Program-made: the position numbers and the translations under genes
NCBI GenBank assembly: GCA_008729055.1
Contig: SDUX01000005.1
Location: 608,801-672,800 of the forward strand
Length of the DNA stretch: 64,000 bases
From: Pyropia haitanensis
Lineage: Eukaryota; Rhodophyta; Bangiophyceae; Bangiales; Bangiaceae
Direction of reading: 5' to 3'
Shown: positions 31,328 through 40,117 of the stretch, in pieces
Layout of the letters: each line of letters opens with the position of its first letter
Position numbering within the stretch: position 1 is the stretch's first letter
Notes under the pieces: generated by a model
The model's input: only the letters and a program-made list of their open reading frames with translations
The model's database searches: none
Told to the model about the DNA's origin: nothing

Positions 31328-34300
31328 GGCGGAACGGTTGGCGCTGCTGCTACTGCTGCAGGTGGCGCTGCCGCAACCGGCGGTGGCGCTTGCGGGGGAT
31401 GACGGGCCCGGCCCGGGGAGCAAGCAGGGGGAGTCGGTTCCCCCCGCTCTCCAGATGTTGTCACCGCCGCGGGGCCGGAGGGCGTCGCGGCCGGCGCAGG
31501 CAAGTTGCTCAAGAATGGCTGCGGTCGTGGGCCGGTGTCGCTCGGCCCACCCGGGCGCGGCTGCTCGGCGCTTGGCTGCTGCCCGCTGTACGAGCTCGGC
31601 AGTTGCGGGCCGCTTGGCGGAATGCCCCCGCGCGGTGCCGGGGACGGCAACGACCTCGGCTGTCCGCCCGCCGTCGCAGAAGACGACGGTCGGTTGGCCG
31701 CCTCGCCACCTGCCTGCGGCCGCGCCTGCCCGCGAGGGCTCGGCGGCCGCTGCTGCTGCTCGTTGCGTAGTCCGCTTGGCCCCGCCTGGCCGTCGCCTAG
31801 CGGCGGCGGCGCCTGGCGCCGCGGGCTCGGCTGCCCCTCCCACTCCTCGCCGCCCCTCCCGCTCGGCCCCGCTTCGCCACCGCCCAGCGGCGGCGGAGTG
31901 CGTCGACGTGGGCTTGTCGGCCGCTGTTGCCGCTGGTGGCCCCGCCCGCTCGGCCCCGCTTGGCCGCCACCCGATGGCGGCCAAGCCTGCTCGCGTGGGC
32001 TCGGCGGCCGCTGCTGCTCCTGGTTGCCCCACGTGCTCGGCCCGGCCTGGCCGCCGCCCAGCGGCGGCGGTGATTGACGGCGTGGGCTTGGCGTCCGCAG
32101 CTCCCGCTGGTTGCCCCACCCGCTCGGCCCCGCTTGGCCGCCGCCCACTCGCGGCGGCGTCTGACGGCGCGGGCTGCGCGCCGGCTCCTCCTGCTGGTTG
32201 CCCCACCCGCTCGGCCCCGCTTGGCCGCCACCCGACGGCCACCACGCCTGCCCGCGAGGGCTCGGCGGCCGCTGCAGCTGCTGGTTGCCCCACCCGCTCG
32301 GTCCCGGTTGGCCGCCACCCGACGGCCACCACGCCTGCCCGCGAGGGCTCGGCGGCCGCTGCAGCTGCTGGTTGCCCCACCCGCTCGGCCCCGCTTGGCC
32401 GCCACCCAGCGGCGGCGGTGATTGACGGCGTGGGCTGCGCGCCCGCTGCTGCTGCTGGTCTGCCCACCCGCTCGGTCCCGCCTGGCCGCCACCCGACGGC
32501 CGCCAAGCCGGCCCGCGAGGGCTCGGCGGCCGCTGCAGCTGCTGGTTGCCCCACCCGCTCGGCCCCGCTTGGCCACCGCCCAGCGGCGGCGGTGATTGAC
32601 GGCGCGGGCTCCGCGCCGGCTCCTCCTGCTGGTTGCCCCACCTGCTCGGCCCCGGTTGGCCGCCACCCGACGGCCACCACGCCTGCCCGCGAGGGCTCGG
32701 CGGCCGCTGCAGCTGCTGGTTGCCCCACCCGCTCGGCCCCGCTCGGCCGCCGCCCAGCGGCGGCGGCGTCTGACGGCGCTGGCTGCGCGCCCGCTGCAGC
32801 TGCTGGTCTGCCCACCCGCTCGGTCCCGCCTGGCCGCCACCCGACGGCCGCCAAGCCGGCCCGCGAGGGCTCGGCGGCCGCTGCCGCTCCTGGTTGCCCC
32901 ACGTGCTCGGCCCGGCCTGGCCGCCGCGCAGCGGCGGCGGCGTTCGACGGCGAGGGCTTGGCGTCCGCAGCTCCCGCTGGTTGCCCCACCCACTCGGCCC
33001 CGCTTGGCCGCCGCCCACTCGCGGCGGCGTCTGACGGCGCGGGCTGCGCGCCGGCTCCTCCTGCTGGTTGCCCCACCCGCTCGGTCCCGGTTGGCCGCCA
33101 CCCGACGGCCACCACGCCTGCCCGCGAGGGCTCGGCGGCCGCTGCAGCTGCTGGTTGCCCCACCCGCTCGGCCCCGCTTGGCCACCGCCCAGCGGCGGCG
33201 GTGATTGACGGCGTGGGCTGCGCGCCCGCTGCAGCTGCTGGTCTGCCCACCCGCTCGGTCCCGCCTGGCCGCCACCCGACGGCCGCCAAGCCGGCCCGCG
33301 AGGGCTCGGCGGCCGCTGCCGCTCCTGGTTGCCCCACGTGCTCGGCCCGGCCTGGCCGCCGCGCAGCGGCGGCGGCGTTCGACGGCGTGGGCTTGGCGTC
33401 CGCAGCTCCCGCTGGTTGCCCCACCCGCTCGGCCCCGCTTGGCCGCCGCCCACTCGCGGCGGCGTCTGACGGCGCGGGCTGCGCGCCGGCTCCTCCTGCT
33501 GGTTGCCCCACTCGCTCGGTCCCGGTTGGCCGCCACCCGACGGCCACCACGCCTGCCCGCGAGGGCTCGGCGGCCGCTGCAGCTGCTGGTTGCCCCACCC
33601 GCTCGGCCCCGCTCGGCCGCCGCCCAGCGGCGGCGGCGTCTGACGGCGCTGGCTGCGCGCCCGCTGCAGCTGCTGGTCTGCCCACCCGCTCGGTCCCGCC
33701 TGGCCGCCACCCGACGGCCGCCAAGCCGGCCCGCGAGGGCTCGGCGGCCGCTGCCGCTCCTGGTTGCCCCACGTGCTCGGCCCGGCCTGGCCGCCGCGCA
33801 GCGGCGGCGGCGTTCGACGGCGAGGGCTTGGCGTCCGCAGCTCCCGCTGGTTGCCCCACCCGCTCGGCCCCGCTTGGCCGCCGCCCACTTGCGGCGGCGT
33901 CTGACGGCGCTGGCTGCGCGCCGGCTCCTCCTGCTGGTTGCCCCACCCGCTCGGTCCCGGTTGGCCGCCACCCGACGGCCACCACGCCTGCCCGCGAGGG
34001 CTCGGCGGCCGCTGCAGCTGCTGGTTGCCCCACCCGCTCGGCACCGCTTGGCCGCCGCCCAGTTGCGGCGGCGATTGACGGCGCGGGCTTGGCCGCCGCT
34101 CCTGCTGCTGGTTGCCCCACCCGCTTGGTCCGCCCTGGTTGCTGCCCCACAGTTCTCGTCCACGGAGGCCGCCGTCCTGCGGCCTCGTGATGCCCGCCAG
34201 GTCCTGCCTCGGTGGGCGAGCCGCCCAGGGGCAACGACAGGTCCAGTGGCACAGTCCGTGGCGATGCCCCGCGTGCTCTGCCAGGCGACACTGCCAGCAC

Positions 34301-34608
34301 AGGCGCCGGAAGCCTCGGCGCACCTGTGTGCGCGACAGCTCCGCAGACTGACCCCACCAGCGGTTTGGTGCCTGGCCCGCGGGCGGTCGAGCGGCCCACG
34401 GGCACCCGCACCTCCACTGACAGAGCGGGTACTCCGGGCCCGTCACCTGCGCCCGGTGACAACGGGCGCAGAGGGCTCGGCAGCCACGGCGATGCTGGTC
34501 CTTGCTTATCTGCCGCGGCGGGGGCCCACCTCCCGGTGGCAGGCCCCTGCCAGGTCCGTCCTTGGACGGCCCACTGCGTCCTTGGTCCCCTCCGTCGCTC
34601 GCCGTCAT
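30796..34608 (-). CDS. Harbinger Cys-rich, tandem-repeat protein, 1,270 aa (overlapping ORF)
   Basis: The ATG at 34608 sits in a CACAATGA context. Residues about 40-130 hold a duplicated Cys/His unit: LCARCHRAQ...CQWRCGCPWAARPP and LCWQCRLAE...CHWTCRCPWAARPP, a probable metal-binding pair. The bulk is about 27 copies of a 29-residue repeat centred on AGPSGWGNQQ and PPSPRG, encoded by the 87-bp array. The end is Pro/Ala-rich. It overlaps the Myb/SANT gene in another frame. It could be a separate gene or a 5' exon spliced or frameshifted into the Myb/SANT frame; I found no clear GT-AG pair in the overlap. The duplicated Cys unit and repeat composition favour this frame as real. No known domain was recognised. 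Confidence 0.6.
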   Translation of the reverse strand: MTASDGGDQGRSGPSKDGPGRGLPPGGGPPPRQISKDQHRRGCRALCARCHRAQVTGPEYPLCQWRCGCPWAARPPAGQAPNRWWGQSAELSRTQVRRGFRRLCWQCRLAEHAGHRHGLCHWTCRCPWAARPPRQDLAGITRPQDGGLRGRELWGSNQGGPSGWGNQQQERRPSPRRQSPPQLGGGQAVPSGWGNQQLQRPPSPRGQAWWPSGGGQPGPSGWGNQQEEPARSQRRQTPPQVGGGQAGPSGWGNQRELRTPSPRRRTPPPLRGGQAGPSTWGNQERQRPPSPRGPAWRPSGGGQAGPSGWADQQLQRARSQRRQTPPPLGGGRAGPSGWGNQQLQRPPSPRGQAWWPSGGGQPGPSEWGNQQEEPARSPRRQTPPRVGGGQAGPSGWGNQRELRTPSPRRRTPPPLRGGQAGPSTWGNQERQRPPSPRGPAWRPSGGGQAGPSGWADQQLQRARSPRRQSPPPLGGGQAGPSGWGNQQLQRPPSPRGQAWWPSGGGQPGPSGWGNQQEEPARSPRRQTPPRVGGGQAGPSGWGNQRELRTPSPRRRTPPPLRGGQAGPSTWGNQERQRPPSPRGPAWRPSGGGQAGPSGWADQQLQRARSQRRQTPPPLGGGRAGPSGWGNQQLQRPPSPRGQAWWPSGGGQPGPSRWGNQQEEPARSPRRQSPPPLGGGQAGPSGWGNQQLQRPPSPRGPAWRPSGGGQAGPSGWADQQQQRARSPRRQSPPPLGGGQAGPSGWGNQQLQRPPSPRGQAWWPSGGGQPGPSGWGNQQLQRPPSPRGQAWWPSGGGQAGPSGWGNQQEEPARSPRRQTPPRVGGGQAGPSGWGNQRELRTPSPRRQSPPPLGGGQAGPSTWGNQEQQRPPSPREQAWPPSGGGQAGPSGRGHQRQQRPTSPRRRTPPPLGGGEAGPSGRGGEEWEGQPSPRRQAPPPLGDGQAGPSGLRNEQQQRPPSPRGQARPQAGGEAANRPSSSATAGGQPRSLPSPAPRGGIPPSGPQLPSSYSGQQPSAEQPRPGGPSDTGPRPQPFLSNLPAPAATPSGPAAVTTSGERGEPTPPACSPGRARHPPQAPPPVAAAPPAAVAAAPTVPPCSRPLPPPEGGGAAATRLAAAAVGPAPGTTATAAGQRVPPGTAPPRLPRRVADGAAEVAGRPVTEDRADEAVGHRPREAARPATGTATASPMVTATPTERPPQQPPGPARDPAPGVAAEAEEASTAAEEVQRPPPQLQSLEDAAAAAAAARRAFELEWDLASTPTGSPTPPSSAYS
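31755..34135. repeat. 87-bp coding minisatellite, about 27 units (left copy)
   Basis: Head-to-tail units of 87 bp, for example CTGGTTGCCC starting at 32281 and again at 32368. Since 87 is a multiple of 3, copy number can change without shifting frame, and all three minus frames stay open through the array. The right transposon copy has only about 7 units, accounting for nearly all the length difference. Confidence 0.9.
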
Positions 34609-34906
34609 TGTGACCAGCAGGAGACAAAGGCAGCACAAGATGCGTCTCGCGGTCCGACAGCGAGGGGGACAGGGGCTCGTGCCGGCCTGGCCGCCGATAT
34701 CCGCCGGCGAGAGTTGGGTCTGACGGCTGAAGGCGGCCGGCGTCGCGGCCGCCGGTCATAGCCGCTCGACGTCCCGGGTGCGCGATGGATGCGCTCGCCC
34801 AAAAAGAACGAACCGGCACTGCTGTGGGGAGCGATCCCCCCCTACCTCTCGCCACAGCACGAGAGCCCGAGATGCGGCCGCCAGCGCATGTTGCGCGCGG
34901 CCACAC

Positions 34907-37478
34907 AGCGGGAAGAAATCAGCCAAGTGTCGCCCGAAACAGCCACCAACAGCACGTACTCCACAGCGGCGCGCGCGACCATACAGAGCGCGACCCGTTC
35001 TGGGCGGCCGCACGTAGACTCGCGGTCTGGACGACAGCGGCACTAGCCGTGCGGCCGCCCAGAATCCAGGGGAGAGCCGCCTCCACCCGTGCGGCCGATG
35101 CCAGGGGGGATGGTCCCCAGCCGCGTCGACAGTAGGGCCGCCCCGAAAAAAGATACACCAGGCGCGAAAACCGTGCGGCCACGGAGACGATGCGAGGGAA
35201 GACGGCCCCTCCCCGGCACGGCCGCGAACAGTGCACACGCCCCTCCGGAAGAGGGGGGGCGGCGACGAACCGCGGCCGCCGTGCGGCCACGAGGGACGCA
35301 CGGGAGTGGCCGCAACGCGGCCGGTGTGCCACCAAAGACCCGCACGACGGCGGGGCGGTGCGGCCGTCACTCGCCCGTACGGCGAAGCGGCCGGATCGAA
35401 GGTGCCGGGGAGACCAAGGCGGTGCGGTGACCCCTGCCTCGCCGGCGGCCCCTCCCCGTAGTGGAGGGGGGGGGGCCTGGCCGTCGACGGCCACAGTCGC
35501 TCCGCCGGACCCTATTGGGTCACACGGGCGGGGCCCCCAAGTGGCAAACGCCCCCTCCTCGCGCGGGGGGACCGTGCGGCCGACTGCTGCCGCAGCACAA
35601 TAGAGTTGGGGGGGGGGGGGCACGAGCACGCGGACGACCAACGCGGCGCAGGCCGCGATGCAAGGAGGGGCACAGATGGCGACGCGCAACCCCTCCTCGA
35701 GCGGGGCGCCCGTGCGGCCGACTGGTGTGGCCGCACAATTGAGGGTGGAGGCGGGGGTGGACGAGCGTGCCGGCGACCAATGCGGCGCAGGTCCCGACGC
35801 GGGGAGGGGCACAGACGGCGACGCGCACCCGCTCCTCGTGCATGGCGTCCGCGTGCCCGCCTGGTGGTGCCACAAAAGGGGGTGGCACAGCCGAGTGTGT
35901 GGTGGAGTGTGGTGTCGGATGTCAAATGCAAATCGCACGGGGCCCGCACGATGAGTGGCCCCCAAGCGCAAAGCACCGATTGGCTGGTGTGCGACGGTCG
36001 TGCGGCTCGCGACAGCGGACAACAGTATGGGGGGCACATAGACGGAGGGACACCCCGGCTGCATCTGGCGCACAGGCCGACGCCAAAATCAATCTGCCCC
36101 CCCTCCTCTTCGAGGCTGTGCGCCTCGCACGCGATTGGCGCGCCGCATGACTGCGCCCGTCGCGACCCCACGCGTGGGGGGGAGAGGCGGGGCTGCGGGC
36201 TGGCGCGGGGGAGCGCTGTGGCCCCGCGTGGGACGCGGGTGGTGAACTCGGTATACGTAGCATGGCGAGGTCGCTCGCCGCGGGAGGGGGCGCCAGCCAA
36301 AGGAGGGCGGGCGTTTCAGAAACCAACTGACACGCTCAAACCGGCCTCCCAATCGAAGAACAGGGCGGAGGGGGCCGCGCCTCCTCCTGCGGGCGAGTCC
36401 AACGACCACCCCCGGCATGCGCCTGTGCGGACAGTCCGGCACGGAGTGCCCCCTACCGTGCCCTGTCGGCGGCGGCTTCGCCGACGCCCTCCCTTCGGCG
36501 CCACGCGCACTGAACACGTGGCTGGAGGAACATATTAACGCAAAGCGCGCCGTAGGGACCACGAAAACAGTACCATTCGAAACTGCCGCTGACAGGCGAC
36601 GTACGTCGTCCGCCACGTTCGCGAGCGCAGTATCCGGCGAAGGGGGGGGGGGGGAGGAGGGGGCGCGGGATCCGAATGCGGGATGCTCGGATCGACCAGG
36701 ATCCGCGTGCGTTGGCGCAAGGGACGGCGGCGAGGCCCGGTGGAGGAAGCTGGGCGGGGACCATCCGCGCTTGACAGCACGCTGAGGCAGGGGGGGGGGC
36801 GGCACCATAGGACATGCCCCCGCGTCTCGCGACGGCCACGACAGAAACACACCCAGAGGCAACCTACGCAACGCCAACGAGAGACGAGAAACCAGTTGAC
36901 AGTCTCCCCACCTGTCGTCCATCCAGCACACGGAGCCACGTGATTGGCCACCTCGACGAAACAGCAACAAAAACACAGAAGTTGGCCCTACTTGCACCTA
37001 TGACTGCATGAATGTCGCATATGACACAGGAATATAGGGCAAAAAAAGTCCCAACGTGGCACAAAATGGGCCCAATCCCGGCCAAAGCGGCCCCATTCCT
37101 CCAAAGCATTGGCCAAACGTCCCGATACTGACTGGGTTTGTCGTGCGTGTCACGTGATTTACGGACCAGAATCGAGTGCCGCCGGCATGTTTCGACTGCT
37201 GCCCGGCTCCGAGACGGGGGCTACCGCATATTCTCGCTTCCGTATCCATTTCGTGCAATCCCAGAGCGAAACACGACGATCCGGAGCCATATCGACGTTC
37301 TTGTACAGGACTCTTTCCCGTAACCGAGAGGACAGGCTGGCGACTGGTAAAAATCATGTAGCCCCCGTCTTTGCACAACTACATTACGAACATCGAGAGC
37401 CGCCGCTCTCAGCCAGTCACAGACGCGCACGTGGCGTTTGAAAATTCATACGGCCCTGAGATGGTCATGAGATGGTAA
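34907..37478. other. Non-coding flank of the left transposon copy
   Basis: 2.6 kb between the accessory genes and the right terminal repeat. 35000-35740 is dense in GTGCGGCC. 36300-37440 becomes AT-richer. Frames are open on both strands, but no ATG-initiated frame with a recognisable domain is found. It should hold the promoter of the minus-strand genes. Confidence 0.45.
35004..35735. repeat. Cluster of about nine GTGCGGCC motifs
   Basis: GTGCGGCC or its complement recurs near 35006, 35049, 35090, 35173, 35283, 35364, 35573, 35714 and 35729. The same cluster exists in the right copy (about 48740-49480). These are candidate binding sites for a transposon-encoded DNA-binding protein (inference). 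Confidence 0.6.
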
Positions 37479-37497
37479 CGCATTGGTGGAAACACTC
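37479..37497 (-). repeat. Right terminal inverted repeat, left copy
   Basis: Perfect 19-bp inverted copy of the repeat at 25220-25238; TCA duplication at 37498-37500. Confidence 0.92.
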
Positions 37498-38202
37498 TCA
37501 TATTTGCTGGATGGGGTTCGAACGCTCAGCAGTCAATACAAACGGCCGCATGACGCCCCAGCGGCAGGCCATATATGACGAATCTGATTCATATATATTT
37601 AGTCAGTACTCTGCATATTCGGATCGCAGGATGGGGTTGGTCTCTCCTGCGCCCCATTTTGTGTGAGAATGGGGAGCGAGCGGGACCATCCCCATCCTGT
37701 TGGCGACCTGTGAAACGAAATCGGACCAATGGGGTGACTGAAACGTGGCTGTGGACGGTCGCGGGCTCGCATCCCAGCTGCTTCTCTGATCCCGATTTGA
37801 AGCTACATTCGAGGAATGGGGTTGGGTTTTTGTTCTCCCACCGGCGTGAACCCATCCTTCCGCATTTTCGGCTAGTCTGCGCCGCGTTCTATACAAGTCC
37901 TGCAAGACCGGTTGGGGCACGCCCCAACAGAAATGGGCATCCAACCAGAAGCGCGCACGTGTTCGCTGAAATGAATCATTTGACCGTTGGTCCCGACGTT
38001 GCTGGATGTGCTCTAATAACCATCACAGCGGGAGCGGCGCCTGCGATTAACAGTCTGGACGCCCACTGCAACACGCCGCCAGCCACCACCAGCGGCAAGA
38101 GCCGCCCAACACTCTTGAAACAGCAGGAAACCAGTAGCAGGGAAAAAACAAACAAAAAGAAATGACGGCGGCGGCGCCACCACATACCGTCCCCCCCCAC
38201 CG

Positions 38203-38400
38203 ACATGCAGGTCCGCCGCCACACCCTCCCCCCACCCCACTACCGTCCCCCCCCCCCCCCCCTACCGTCACCCCCCCCCTCGCATGCAGCTCCGCCGTCA
38301 CACCCGCCCTCCCCCCCCTACCGTCGCGCCCCCCAACCTTACCGTCTCCCCCCCCCCCCGCATGCAGCTCCGCCACGACGCCCCCCCCCACCGTCACCAC
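38203..38400. repeat. Imperfect 79-bp tandem repeat in a C-rich tract, three units
   Basis: CATGCAGCTCCGCC-like blocks recur at about 38203, 38281 and 38360, separated by C runs. Confidence 0.65.
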
Positions 38401-38484
38401 AGGCGCTCCGCCGCAATCGCCCCACACCCACATCTGCCGATCTCCACCCGCGTCGTCCCCCCACTCTCGTCACCGATGTCGTCG

Positions 38485-38770
38485 TCCTCGCCCCGCTCGA
38501 CGACGACACCAGCGGCGACAACGACACCAACTTCGACGACGACACCAACGGCGACGACGACACCAATGGGCACGACGAAACCAACGGTGAGGACGACACG
38601 AACGGCGACGACGACGACGGCCGCGACGGCGACGCGACGACGGTGGTAACGTCGACGACGGTGGCGGCGGCGACGACGGTGGCGGCCGCGACGACGGTGG
38701 CGGCCGCGACGACGGTGGCGACGGCGACGACGGCGGCGGCGGCGATGACGGTGGCGACGGCGGTCGATCA
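38485..38770. repeat. GAC-rich simple repeats
   Basis: 18-bp units of the type GACGACACCAACGGCGAC (38500-38615), then GACGACGGTGGCGGC-type units (38630-38760). All frames are open through it; no gene is inferred. Confidence 0.8.
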
Positions 38771-40117
38771 ATCCGCCACCACACAAGAATTTGCGCAGAT
38801 CTCAATACAGTGGCCCGCCACTCGAGTGCTTCCATTGTGTGGCTGTCCATTGCTTTACCGACAGATCACCATGAAAAAAGTGATGTACACCAGAACATCT
38901 CAAAGTAGCACATCCCATACAGCAAGGGGCCGTTGGGAATGCCCCGCAATCGATCGACAAGCCGGGGCCGACAGGGAATCTGGCACTTGGCGCAGACAGC
39001 AGTGTGCTCCTATGAGGACGGTGGTCCATGATCCTGGTCCACTGCGTTGACCAGAAGTCCGGAAGAAGCGCCAGCCAGACCTGCGAGACCACGTTTGTGA
39101 CGCTGAGGATGGCATTTGATTGGTCAGTGGTACGTATGAGACTGAGTGGGCCACCTGAGACTGTCCGGTTGCTGTCCTGTTCGCTCCAAACACCCCGACC
39201 CGCAATTTTTCGGAAAAGCACGATATGCGGCTCCGTGCGCTTCCGGCCATACTGAGGTTGCTCGTGACCGAGGATCGCCAAGAGTGCTATAGGCAAAAAG
39301 CAAGAAAACGGGGAAAAATCGGCGTCTATCATGCCGTGAGCGGGGGTGTGCAAGAGCTTGCACGGCCCGGATCCCACCAGAAAGCAAGAAATTGTTGACA
39401 GGCTTCAAGCAGTGCTGCGCAGGGCGCGACGGAAAGCGTACTTGATCCCACGCCAGATCTTTTGTAACACCGGCCTGTCTGACATGGCAAGTCTTGCGAG
39501 TTATATCGGCCACGTGCGAGACGAAATTAGGGTGGAAAAACACTTCGCTGATGGAATGCGGGCTCCGGGGCGCCCGGCACCCTGAAATGCACACGCGAAA
39601 AAAGAGGCATGAGGGACGCGGTTCGCGACGACAGCCGATGACAGAGCAGGCAACCGGGCGCTTCGTGCCCGCGGGTACCAGCTAGTCCCCCGACGTCTTG
39701 GGGTTTGACACCACTGCGCCGCGTCGCGTGTGCGCCTACCTGGCCATCGACTGCGAGGCGCTCATTATTCAAGCGGTGCAAGAACGAGCTGTACCTGTCA
39801 TGGCTGGCAGCGGCGTGTCGGCGCCGTGTTTTCGTGCCCCTTCTGGAGGACGGCTTTTACGTGGGTCTCTGCCTCCTCGATTTTCCGCCGTTTCTCTGCA
39901 ACCCCATCCCCTCGGCCGCCGTCCCTGTCTCGTGGAGGTGCCCGCGCAGTATCGCCTGTTCCGGCCGAGTTTCTTTTTCTCTCTCTGGCGCACTGTGCCT
40001 CCTCGAGGCGGTAGACTTCTGTCTCAGCTTCCTACTCCTGCAACCATCTTCGCATCTGGCGCGGACGGTGGTCTTGGAGATGCACCACCGGCGGCTGGTG
40101 GTCGGCTTGCGTCGCTC

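Larger units (their letters stand above)
25220..37497 (+). mobile_element. PIF/Harbinger transposon, left copy (12,278 bp), apparently intact
   Basis: The ends are perfect 19-bp inverted repeats GAGTGTTTCCACCAATGCG, flanked by TCA at 25217-25219 and 37498-37500, a 3-bp duplication usual for the superfamily. Motif ACCATCTCA recurs just inside both ends. Gene order: transposase on plus (26613-28352); convergent Myb/SANT gene on minus (28964-31327), overlapped by a Cys-rich repeat ORF on minus (30796-34608); then about 2.9 kb of non-coding sequence rich in GTGCGGCC. A second copy in opposite orientation lies at 46983-57542. Most of the 1,718-bp length difference is the number of 87-bp repeats. 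All open frames expected of an autonomous element are present here. Confidence 0.9.
37501..40117. other. Spacer between the left transposon and the NTPase/nuclease-like gene
   Basis: 37500-38160 and 38780-39700 are AT-richer and show no recognisable gene. 38160-38770 holds simple repeats. 39700-40117 is pyrimidine-rich and likely the leader of the following gene; the frame of that gene is open back to an ATG at 39800, so part of it might be coding. Confidence 0.4.

Noticed and set aside
31755..34135. CRISPR-like array
   Set aside because: The 87-bp units are contiguous coding minisatellite repeats without unique spacers, in a eukaryotic transposon.
28964..34906. One 1,980-residue minus-strand protein covering repeats and Myb/SANT
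   Set aside because: Through the repeat array this frame lacks the duplicated Cys unit and has shadow-like Ala/Arg composition; it is open only because 87 bp is a multiple of 3.
37109..37441. 110-codon frame conserved in both transposon copies (also 47039-47371)
   Set aside because: It starts at a TTG, has no domain, and the copies are so alike that an open frame in both is not evidence of coding.
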